Shown: positions 1 to 5,615, counted from the stretch's first letter. The stretch is DNA of 5,615 nucleotides from an uncultured Bdellovibrio sp. (GCA_946482355.1 CAMLRE010000163.1:1-5615); one strand, 5' to 3'. The notes: a model not told the origin generated them from the sequence alone. Program-made: numbers and translations.

Positions 1-72
1 TTTAAAATTTTATTACCAATTAAATTAAAAAAACAATTAGACAATAACGAAATTAAAGAAGGTGCTGCATGA
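1..72 (+). CDS. 3' end of an upstream gene, probably a histidine kinase (5' end outside window)
   Basis: Frame 1 is open from the first base to a TGA at 70-72, giving 23 residues that begin FKILLPIK and end IKEGAA. The F-x-I-x-LPI pattern is typical of the last beta strand of a histidine-kinase HATPase_c domain. The hybrid kinase just downstream ends in a similar way (VTIKIPIK). The TGA overlaps the next ATG as ATGA, a classic coupled junction inside operons, and the codons (TTA, AAA, GAA) match the neighbouring genes. I infer that this is the end of a sensor kinase that heads the signalling operon. Only 23 codons are visible, so the family call rests on one short motif. A chance open frame in AT-rich DNA is possible but less likely given the overlap. 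Confidence 0.55.
   Translation, partial: FKILLPIKLKKQLDNNEIKEGAA
55..62 (+). promoter_or_regulatory. Ribosome binding site of the hybrid kinase gene
   Basis: The sequence AAAGAAGG ends 6 bases before the ATG at 69. This is good Shine-Dalgarno spacing and supports that ATG as the start. The site lies inside the probable end of the upstream gene, consistent with translational coupling through the ATGA overlap. Confidence 0.7.
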
Positions 73-1376
73 GTCAAGCTGCAAAAAAACTAAACGTCGT
101 CGATTTACCACAAGCCAAAAAAGACTATGAATACAACTGGCGTGTGTTAATCGTTGAAGACGAGCCAGCGATTGCTGAAGGTATCAAGTCGATTATCGCT
201 CCGGCTCCGGCAGCTGTGGTTCCGATTAATCGGTCAAGTAGGTCGGCACCACCCAATAAACCGGCTGGTACTCCAAACGAAGGTCACAAAGACCAATTTG
301 AAGTGGTCTGGGCAAAAAACCCGACTGAAGCTTTACATCACATCAAACAATCAATCTTAAATGGTAAACCATTTGCGATGGGTTTTTTCGACGTTTTATT
401 AGGTAGCGAAATCGATGGTATCGAATTAGTTCGTCAAATTCATTTAATGGACCCGAAAATCCATGCGGTGTTTGTTACTGCTTATCACGATAGAACTGTT
501 GATTCGATCAACCAGATTTTAGGCCCCAATAAATCAGACCGTTGGGATTATATGAATAAACCTTTCACTGATGGTGCCATTTTACAAAAAGCCCGCAACG
601 CTGTAGCGATGTGGAATTTAAAAGAGCAAAAGAAATTACAAGACGAACAACTATCTGAAGCTTCACAATTATTACGTCAAAATGAACGTAACAGCACGGT
701 AGCTGCTGTTGGCCGAAGTGTAGCCCATGAATTTGGTAACTTATTAATGCATATCGTAGGTCATGCAGAAATCGCCTTAATGAAGGGTGATTTAGCTCAA
801 ATGCGTAATGCTCTGACGACAATTTTAAAAGCCGGTGAAACAGCTTCTAGCGTTTTATCAAAATTTAAAAAAATGAATAACGTTGAAGTTAATCCTGAGC
901 TTGTAAATATTAAATTAAACGCAAGTATTGATGAGGCCATTGATTTAATGGCTCACGATTTCAATAAACGTAATATCAAAGTGACTAAAATCAAATATCA
1001 CCAGGTTGAAATAGAAGCGAATCACCATTCGTTGGTGCAAGTGTTTATTAATTTATTCACAAATGCCGCGTATGTGATGTCGCCATCAGGACAAATCGAT
1101 ATTTCAGTTGCAAAATGTGCAAACCCTGAAGGTGATAAACCAGATTCATGGGTTGAAATTAAAGTTCGTGACCACGGCCCGGGTATTCCACAAGATGTTT
1201 TACCTTACGTGATGAACCCGTTCTACACAACAAAAGGAAACAAAGGCACTGGTCTTGGTTTACCAATTTGTAAAGAAATTATTGAAGCGGAGCACTTAGG
1301 AGAATTTTCGCTATCTAACCACCCTGCAAAAGGTGTTGAGGTAACGATTAAGATTCCAATTAAACAAGAGGAATAA
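69..1376 (+). CDS. Soluble receiver-histidine kinase hybrid (REC-HisKA-HATPase_c)
   Basis: This 435-residue two-component protein has no membrane segment, so it should act in the cytoplasm. Residues 24-170 form a receiver domain, with acidic pocket E30/D31, probable phosphoacceptor D108, T137 and conserved K164 in NKPF. A helical, probably coiled-coil stretch follows (about 180-207). The dimerisation/phosphoacceptor helix carries HEFGN with H220. The ATPase domain shows the N box (N328 and N332 in NLFTNAA), G1 (DHGPGIP, 368-374), F box (NPFYTTK, 383-389) and G2 (GTGLGLPI, 393-400). All catalytic motifs look intact. The receiver comes first, so kinase output is probably controlled by phosphorylation of D108 from another kinase. 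One candidate is the gene ending at 72. A proline-rich insertion at about residues 44-76 splits the receiver after its first helix. The start is supported by the ATGA overlap and a ribosome site. The next gene, a lone receiver, is the natural phosphate acceptor. The input signal is unknown. Confidence 0.93.
   Translation: MSQAAKKLNVVDLPQAKKDYEYNWRVLIVEDEPAIAEGIKSIIAPAPAAVVPINRSSRSAPPNKPAGTPNEGHKDQFEVVWAKNPTEALHHIKQSILNGKPFAMGFFDVLLGSEIDGIELVRQIHLMDPKIHAVFVTAYHDRTVDSINQILGPNKSDRWDYMNKPFTDGAILQKARNAVAMWNLKEQKKLQDEQLSEASQLLRQNERNSTVAAVGRSVAHEFGNLLMHIVGHAEIALMKGDLAQMRNALTTILKAGETASSVLSKFKKMNNVEVNPELVNIKLNASIDEAIDLMAHDFNKRNIKVTKIKYHQVEIEANHHSLVQVFINLFTNAAYVMSPSGQIDISVAKCANPEGDKPDSWVEIKVRDHGPGIPQDVLPYVMNPFYTTKGNKGTGLGLPICKEIIEAEHLGEFSLSNHPAKGVEVTIKIPIKQEE
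1366..1372 (+). promoter_or_regulatory. Ribosome binding site of the single-domain receiver gene
   Basis: AAGAGGA lies within the last codons of the hybrid kinase, 8 bases before the ATG at 1381. It supports that start and suggests that the two genes are translated from one message. Confidence 0.75.
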
Positions 1377-1380
1377 GTTA

Positions 1381-1806
1381 ATGAGTAAACTTAACATTAG
1401 CCGCATGACAATCATGATCGTCGACGATGACGATGAAGTTCGCGGCATCATCAAAGACTATTTAACCATGTTCGGGTTTCGTAGTTTTATCGAAGCTCGT
1501 GATGGAGCTGAAGCGTATCGCTTTGTTTTAGATACGATTCAACGAATTGATTTAATTATATCGGACTGGGAAATGCCACGGACCGATGGTTTATCTTTAT
1601 TAAAAGCTGTTCGTTCACACAACGGACGCTATCAAACACCGTTTATCATGGTAACAAGTCAGCAATCGCAAGAGCGTATGAAAATCACAAGCGCAAAACG
1701 CCATGCGATCGACTGTTACATTATTAAACCTTTCCGTTCTGAAATTTTACGCGAAAAAGTTTTTCAAGCGTTAAAATTAACAGAAGATGCGGCTCAAACC
1801 GGCTAA
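1381..1806 (+). CDS. Single-domain response regulator, CheY-like receiver
   Basis: This 141-residue protein is a receiver domain and little else. The first strand IMIVDDDDEVR provides the acidic pocket (D15/D16). The phosphoacceptor is D62 in SDWEMPRTDG, very like the CheY signature. T92 (MVTSQ) and K116 (IIKPF) complete the conserved set. Its length matches the CheY/Spo0F type, with only a short tail (EDAAQTG) and no DNA-binding, cyclic-di-GMP or enzyme output. It begins 4 bases after the hybrid kinase and is probably phosphorylated by it. It could act as a shuttle in a phosphorelay, a phosphate sink, or a regulator by protein contact. The CheY-like motif alone does not prove a chemotaxis role, and no flagellar or chemotaxis gene is seen here. 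Its stop codon shares a base with the start of the exported protein gene. Confidence 0.93.
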   Translation: MSKLNISRMTIMIVDDDDEVRGIIKDYLTMFGFRSFIEARDGAEAYRFVLDTIQRIDLIISDWEMPRTDGLSLLKAVRSHNGRYQTPFIMVTSQQSQERMKITSAKRHAIDCYIIKPFRSEILREKVFQALKLTEDAAQTG

Positions 1807-3380
1807 TGTTGATGAAATTTCTGTGCGGCCTTATTTTATTAATATCTTTAAGCGCCAAAGCACGGGTATTTACTGAAGACTTCACTTCGCTCACCTACAA
1901 AGACAGTTCAACACTGATCTGGAATTTCGAATTAGGAATACTTCATCCCGAACTGCTTATTCATGGTTACGGGCAAAGCTCGACAAGCCAAACGACTTTC
2001 AGTGTGAGCGACGGAAGCCTTGGTGCTTTTGAGCCCGCAACTTATTCACAGTTCGGAACTGTTGTTGGCAATCATATTACAATTGATGCCGCTCAATTTC
2101 CTATTCTTAAAGTGACCCGTTTTCACTTAGATTCTTCGCATACACTTTCAAGCATTAATGGCCCACTGATTATTCACAGTTTATCGACTGTGCTTATCGA
2201 TGGCGTTATCACTTGTAACGGCAATAACGGTGGCGACGCCGTGGCAGGCACTGGTGGTGCCGGTGGATCTGGCCGCTGTGGTGGATTTTCAGGTGGTGCC
2301 GGCGGAAACAGTTCGACTTCTGGATCAGATGGCTTACCTACTGCTGGTGCTACAACCGGTGGTGGTGGTGGTTTTGCTAACTCGGCATTAACCGGCGCTG
2401 GCGGTGGTGGTGGTGGTTCTCATTACAATCTTACGATCAATGGTGATGCGGGATTTAATGGCCCACCTGATAATTTAGGCGGAGCTTTTGGAATTGGTTC
2501 TTCTGATCACGAATTCACTAATTTAAATGGCAGCGCCGGTGGTGGCGGTGGTTCAGGCTCTACAACCGGAGGCGGTAGCGGTGGCGGTGCCGGCGGTGGC
2601 ACGGTCATCATTCATGCTGTAAGTGGTGTTATTGTCTCAAATGGTGGAGCTATTTTAGCTACTGGCGGAAACGGCGGTGCTGCTACGACTGGTGGCGGTG
2701 GCGGCGGTGGCGGCGGCGGTAACATCAAAATTTTTACACCGGCAACTTTAGACGTGCAAGCCGGTGGTCTGATCACTGCGGCAGAAGGCACCGGAGCCTT
2801 AAGTTCAAGTCAAACTGCTCCCGACGGTAAAGGTGGCGATGGTGGTCTTGGTCGCACTTGGATCGGTGTAGGAAATTTAATTCTTTCAGGCTCGATCAAC
2901 AGTAATATTTTATACTCTGAAGGTACGGCGGGGTTTGTCTCTGGCACCGTACAAACTGCAACAAGTAAAACCTTTGATACCGGATCAAAACGTGTGGTGT
3001 ATGATTCATTTGTCGCTAATCCGGTCAGTTCAGATATTACCCTTCAGGTTGCCGGAAGTGATGACAACTTTGTCAGCGATGATTCGGGATGGATTAATGC
3101 CGCTGCCATTTCTGGAATTTCTACAAAACGCTATTTTAAATTTCGTGTAAGTTTAAATAATTCTGATTCTGCTAATCCAACATTTGTGAATGATGTGGCC
3201 TTAACTTACAACCCTGGGCAAATTGATGATTTCAGTTTTAAAAGTGGTGGCTGCGGTCTAGTTAAAAATACGCCGCCGAATTCGTCGCCGTGGTTATTGT
3301 CGTTATTTTTATTAACGCCGCTGATTCTAGCTTGGCGTTTAAGAAAATCTAAAACTGTTCGAGTCCAAGTAAGAAAATAA
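1806..3380 (+). CDS. Exported glycine-rich repeat protein with a Cys-type C-terminal sorting-like tail
   Basis: The family is not recognised; 524 residues. A signal peptide is clear: Met1 and Lys4, hydrophobic core FLCGLILLISL, probable cleavage after AKA at residue 19. An N-terminal beta-rich region (20-118) follows. Four imperfect beta-rich units start near residues 119, 264, 304 and 349, separated by glycine-rich loops with up to ten Gly in a row (296-305). This suggests a right-handed beta-helix or similar solenoid with flexible loops. Residues about 370-470 look like a beta-sandwich module, ending in FVNDVALTY. The tail has GGCG (Cys483), hydrophobic WLLSLFLLTPLILAW (496-510) and then RLRK, as in Cys-type CTERM sorting signals. 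I infer surface or envelope location, perhaps anchored after processing. The ATG at 1806 overlaps the previous stop (TAATG) and has no strong ribosome site, so translation probably depends on coupling. An in-frame ATG at 1812 is an alternative that gives an equally good signal peptide. The last 32 bases overlap the convergent gene. Confidence 0.85.
   Translation: MLMKFLCGLILLISLSAKARVFTEDFTSLTYKDSSTLIWNFELGILHPELLIHGYGQSSTSQTTFSVSDGSLGAFEPATYSQFGTVVGNHITIDAAQFPILKVTRFHLDSSHTLSSINGPLIIHSLSTVLIDGVITCNGNNGGDAVAGTGGAGGSGRCGGFSGGAGGNSSTSGSDGLPTAGATTGGGGGFANSALTGAGGGGGGSHYNLTINGDAGFNGPPDNLGGAFGIGSSDHEFTNLNGSAGGGGGSGSTTGGGSGGGAGGGTVIIHAVSGVIVSNGGAILATGGNGGAATTGGGGGGGGGGNIKIFTPATLDVQAGGLITAAEGTGALSSSQTAPDGKGGDGGLGRTWIGVGNLILSGSINSNILYSEGTAGFVSGTVQTATSKTFDTGSKRVVYDSFVANPVSSDITLQVAGSDDNFVSDDSGWINAAAISGISTKRYFKFRVSLNNSDSANPTFVNDVALTYNPGQIDDFSFKSGGCGLVKNTPPNSSPWLLSLFLLTPLILAWRLRKSKTVRVQVRK
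2160..2906 (+). repeat. Four imperfect beta-rich protein repeats in the glycine-rich protein
   Basis: Four segments align by eye: LIIHSLSTVLIDGVIT (from residue 121), VIIHAVSGVIVSNGGAIL (from 267), IKIFTPATLDVQAGGLI (from 307) and TWIGVGNLILSGSIN (from 351). Each has a beta strand, a turn, a second strand and then a G/N-rich exit. Units 1 and 2 are closest, sharing IIH and an N-G-G ending. The spacing between units is very uneven because glycine-rich loops of different lengths lie between them. The pattern is seen at protein level and is not an exact DNA repeat. Confidence 0.55.
2217..2720 (+). repeat. Low-complexity GGT/GGC glycine-codon region
   Basis: This stretch is dominated by GGT and GGC codons and is much richer in G than the surrounding AT-rich DNA. 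The purest parts are (GGT)4GG at 2358-2371, a GGC/GGT run at 2400-2416, and ten consecutive Gly codons at 2691-2720 that use only GGT and GGC. The period is three bases, so slippage would change loop length without breaking the frame. Closely spaced GG pairs could form weak two-layer G-quadruplexes on the coding strand. Formation is not shown. Confidence 0.75.
3246..3380 (+). other. C-terminal sorting/anchor signal of the glycine-rich protein
   Basis: Residues 481-524 comprise GGCG with the only Cys near the C-terminus (codon 3252-3254), a Pro/Ser/Asn spacer, one hydrophobic segment of about 15 residues and a basic end starting RLRK. Known Cys-type signals (MYXO-CTERM, Synerg-CTERM, JDVT-CTERM) share this order and are processed by CPBP-type intramembrane proteases. 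The basic tail here runs 14 residues, longer than usual, and its last ten or so codons lie in the overlap with the convergent gene. It could instead be a plain C-terminal membrane anchor. Confidence 0.6.
3349..3380. other. Tail-to-tail overlap of convergent genes
   Basis: The + strand gene stops at 3378-3380 (TAA) and the - strand gene stops at 3351-3349 (TAG), so 32 bases encode the ends of both proteins. I found no strong hairpin followed by a T run on either side. Termination must therefore lie inside one of the coding regions or be factor dependent. Confidence 0.85.
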
Positions 3381-5613
3381 GATCAGCCTGAGTTCCGCCG
3401 CCGTCTTTATGTGTTTGGCGAACCACATTAGCCCCTACTCCTAACATCCAACGAAACTTATCTTCTGGTTTAGCAAAGTATAATTTTGTTTGCGCATCGA
3501 ACATCACTTCGTTAGTTTTTCCAGAGGTTAATAGCGATAAACCTAGCGTGTTCTGCCAAGTCTCACTGACATCGAATAGGCGCGATGCTCTTAAACCAAA
3601 TGCTAATTGTGATTTAATTTTTAATGAATCTTCACTTTCACGTTCAGGAATAAAATTTTCGTGGGCAATAAGACCCCAGCGCATTTTTTCATTTAATGTA
3701 CCACGGTCAAAAGTTATAATTGATTCACGAATTTTTAAATTATCTTGAAGCGGATATTCGTCTTCTGGTTGCGGCTTCCAGGTTTGCAGGCTTGTCCACA
3801 GATTAAAATGATAATTGTGTTTATTAATCCAACCTGATTTATAACTTAATTGCAGCCCGAATAACACCGGCCCCTGCAGATCAATATTAGTTTCTTCAGC
3901 CCCAGAAGTTTTTGAAGATTTATAACTTGGCGCTAATGCAAAACCTAAACCCGACGGAATTTCCGGCAGCACGATTTCAGTTTCAGCTACTGGCTCTGGT
4001 GGCTTAGCTGTCTCTTCGACAGGTTTTACTTCTTCAGTTTTTTCTTCAACCGGTTTTTCAGCTACTGCTTCTTGCGCTGGTTGCGGCACTGTTTCTACAA
4101 CTTTAATTTCTTCAAGCTGCAATTCCATCGGCTCAGAAAATAGACCCATGCGGCCTTTGGCATTTCCTGAAGCCACACGCCAGTAATACTTTTTATATTT
4201 TACTTTTTTCCACAAATAAGATGTCGCAGATAAAGTTTTAATTAATTCCGGTTTTCTAAAGTCAGGTGTTGAAGACACTTCTAAAATATATTGGTCGGCA
4301 CCTGGCACAGGTTCCCAAGCAAAATTCACTTCATAGTTTTCATCTTTAGCAAAGGCTTCGGTAAAAATACTGTTGACCAGCCAGTGCCATTTAAAATTAA
4401 ATTTAGCTCCTGATGGTGCCGCTTCTTTTTTAACAGCTGGTGCTTTTAACTTCGGTGCTTGCAGAGGTTCGTCACGCAAGTAAATTTCATTATTGTATAA
4501 AGGAGGAATAGCAAAACCTTCTTCATCTTCGCCTTGCACTTGCCATTGTAAATCCTGCTCTTCTTGAAAGTTGAGTGATTTAAAATTTTGATCTGCATTT
4601 TCCTGGCGAAGTGGACTACCGTTAGAAAAAAATTGTACACGATACGTTTTAACGCCATTTTCAGTGGTCCAGACAAACTCGTGCGGTTCATTTGTTTTTA
4701 AACGGTCGCGCGGCAATGGTTTTTTTAGATAAATATGCGGCGCACGCCAAACTTCGACTGTTTTAGCTTCTGAAATACCGCTTTCATTCTTAAGACGAAT
4801 TTTATAGCTTCCGTGATCTAACTTAACTGAAGCTGTATTACGGCTTTCTTTAATTTCCTGATCTTTTTCTGCTGCGCCTGATTTATTGATCACCAGAGCC
4901 GTAGCATCACCTTTCCACTCAAGAGGAATTTCGGCTTTGTCATCTAACGTATAAATGCGAACCGGCTTTCTTTCTTTCCATTGTAAGTTTTCGCTTTTTG
5001 CAACCGTTTCAATTTTGTGATCGTCGTTAAGAGTTAAAACTTTATCCTGTGTTAAATTTTGTTCGCCCGTTTCTGTTTTTAACGTCGCAGAGCCAGAAAC
5101 GACTTCGAATTCGTACGAACCCTGATCTTTACGAAGTACGATATCAGAACCCTTATCTAAGTTAATGACCCAGTCACCACCGACGACCGAAGTTTTAAAC
5201 GACGGGTTTCGAGCACGCAGATCACCACGCGAAAAACGCAGACGAATTTCTGATTTACTTTTATCTTCGGGTTCTTCTAAGGTCACAAGTGTATTTTCAG
5301 AAAGCTCTAAATCAGTTTGATCTTTCAGATAAAGTTTTGCCGAGCTTTGCGATAACGTTAAAACTGAATCGTGATAAAAAAGAATATCTTTTGGCTGTGT
5401 GTCTTCCCAGATGAGACTATTTGCCCCGCGGCGTTTTAAATCTTTTTTGCTGCTGATAATGTATCCGGCTTCTTTTATATTCTGCGGTAAATTTTTCTTA
5501 GAAAAGTACGGAATATTAATAACTTGCAGATCCATCAATAACCACAGCACTTCTGCAATCAGCAAAAGTACAATCAAGCCTATCCATTTACGGTCTGCAG
5601 TGGTGTTTCTCAC
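3349..5613 (-). CDS. FecR-domain envelope protein with Ig/Fn3-like modules and C-terminal beta-barrel-like domain
   Basis: 754 residues as read from a GTG at 5613. The true start may lie outside the window, because only two bases remain upstream and no ribosome site can be checked. A short basic N-terminus precedes one hydrophobic segment (10-32, WIGLIVLLLIAEVLWLLMDL) with no clear cleavage site, so an inner-membrane anchor is likely. Residues about 75-205 match the FecR fold: an early DSVLTL strand, RFSRGDLRARN, and a strand-rich end with a VVSGSATLKTETGE stretch. Beta-rich Ig/Fn3-like modules follow at about 214-292, 293-380 and 427-500, the last with WEPVPGADQYILEV and YYWRVA. A linker rich in Pro, Glu, Val and Lys (503-553) leads to about 200 residues of alternating amphipathic strands ending in Phe, like a small outer-membrane barrel. 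Classical FecR proteins relay signals to an ECF sigma factor. No sigma factor is seen here, and the N-terminus lacks the usual long cytoplasmic anti-sigma region. A structural or sensing role across the periplasm is inferred. Confidence 0.85.
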   Translation of the reverse strand: MRNTTADRKWIGLIVLLLIAEVLWLLMDLQVINIPYFSKKNLPQNIKEAGYIISSKKDLKRRGANSLIWEDTQPKDILFYHDSVLTLSQSSAKLYLKDQTDLELSENTLVTLEEPEDKSKSEIRLRFSRGDLRARNPSFKTSVVGGDWVINLDKGSDIVLRKDQGSYEFEVVSGSATLKTETGEQNLTQDKVLTLNDDHKIETVAKSENLQWKERKPVRIYTLDDKAEIPLEWKGDATALVINKSGAAEKDQEIKESRNTASVKLDHGSYKIRLKNESGISEAKTVEVWRAPHIYLKKPLPRDRLKTNEPHEFVWTTENGVKTYRVQFFSNGSPLRQENADQNFKSLNFQEEQDLQWQVQGEDEEGFAIPPLYNNEIYLRDEPLQAPKLKAPAVKKEAAPSGAKFNFKWHWLVNSIFTEAFAKDENYEVNFAWEPVPGADQYILEVSSTPDFRKPELIKTLSATSYLWKKVKYKKYYWRVASGNAKGRMGLFSEPMELQLEEIKVVETVPQPAQEAVAEKPVEEKTEEVKPVEETAKPPEPVAETEIVLPEIPSGLGFALAPSYKSSKTSGAEETNIDLQGPVLFGLQLSYKSGWINKHNYHFNLWTSLQTWKPQPEDEYPLQDNLKIRESIITFDRGTLNEKMRWGLIAHENFIPERESEDSLKIKSQLAFGLRASRLFDVSETWQNTLGLSLLTSGKTNEVMFDAQTKLYFAKPEDKFRWMLGVGANVVRQTHKDGGGTQADLIFLLGLEQF

Positions 5614-5615
5614 AG

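Noticed and set aside
1..50. AT-rich promoter before the first complete gene
   Set aside because: No convincing -35/-10 pair is seen, and the AT-richness is explained by Lys/Leu/Asn codons of a probable upstream gene end.
154..360. Plus-strand open frame of 68 codons inside the receiver region
   Set aside because: It is an out-of-frame shadow of the hybrid kinase, with a Leu/Arg/Ser-rich product and no ribosome site context.
565..822. Minus-strand open frame of 85 codons
   Set aside because: It lies wholly inside the hybrid kinase coding region over the conserved H-box. The product has no recognisable domain and looks like an opposite-strand shadow.
1818..1841. Lipobox at Cys7 of the exported protein signal peptide
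   Set aside because: The Cys comes before the hydrophobic core and too near the N-terminus for lipoprotein processing; the A-x-A site at residue 19 fits better.
2200..2391. Val-rich plus-strand open frame of 63 codons
   Set aside because: Its Val runs come from reading GGT/GGC repeats one base out of frame. It is a by-product of the glycine codons.
2935..3150. Plus-strand open frame of 71 codons
   Set aside because: It is an out-of-frame shadow within the exported protein gene, whose own frame shows clear domain structure.
3396..3421. CGCC...GGCG inverted repeat near the convergent junction as a terminator
   Set aside because: The stem is only four pairs with a long loop and no T run, and it lies inside the FecR coding sequence.
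3548..3748. Plus-strand open frame of 66 codons
   Set aside because: It is antisense to the barrel-like region of the FecR protein and has no domain or coding character of its own.
4446..4691. Minus-strand open frame of 81 codons
   Set aside because: It sits in another frame of the FecR gene. The FecR frame gives a coherent multi-domain protein and this one does not.

Overview
This AT-rich window has strong TTA-leucine and AAA-lysine usage. It carries a tight, coupled set of + strand genes (1 to 3380) and one long convergent - strand gene (3349 to 5613). No tRNA, rRNA, CRISPR array, insertion sequence or attachment site was seen. The mix of soluble receiver/histidine-kinase hybrids, a glycine-rich exported protein with a Cys-plus-hydrophobic-plus-Arg/Lys tail, and a FecR-domain envelope protein suggests a Gram-negative bacterium of the former deltaproteobacteria, most likely a low-GC Bdellovibrionota member. 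That is inference from gene content and has not been confirmed by similarity search.

Plus strand. Bases 1-72 read as the last 23 codons of an upstream gene whose FKILLPIK motif looks like the final strand of a histidine-kinase ATPase domain. Its TGA overlaps the ATG of the next gene (ATGA). Next come a soluble receiver-histidine kinase hybrid (69-1376), a CheY-like single-domain receiver after a 4-base gap (1381-1806), and an exported protein that starts on the receiver's stop codon (TAATG, 1806-3380). The spacing argues for one transcript and translational coupling. A likely reading is a phosphorelay: upstream kinase to hybrid receiver or kinase to stand-alone receiver. No DNA-binding output domain is visible.

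The exported protein has a signal peptide, an N-terminal domain, four imperfect beta-rich repeats separated by very long polyglycine loops, a C-terminal beta-sandwich-like module, and a tripartite tail resembling Cys-type C-terminal sorting signals (MYXO-CTERM and relatives). It is probably a surface or envelope protein.

Minus strand. The 754-residue protein has an N-terminal membrane anchor, a FecR domain, three Ig/Fn3-like modules, a Pro/Glu/Val/Lys-rich linker and a C-terminal segment with outer-membrane beta-barrel character. It may physically link the two membranes. Its 3' end overlaps the exported protein gene by 32 bases, tail to tail. Its start lies at the window edge, so the true N-terminus may lie outside.

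The most unusual items are the glycine-rich repeat protein with its sorting-like tail co-encoded with phosphorelay genes, the proline-rich insertion inside the hybrid kinase's receiver domain, and the possible inner-to-outer-membrane FecR protein.
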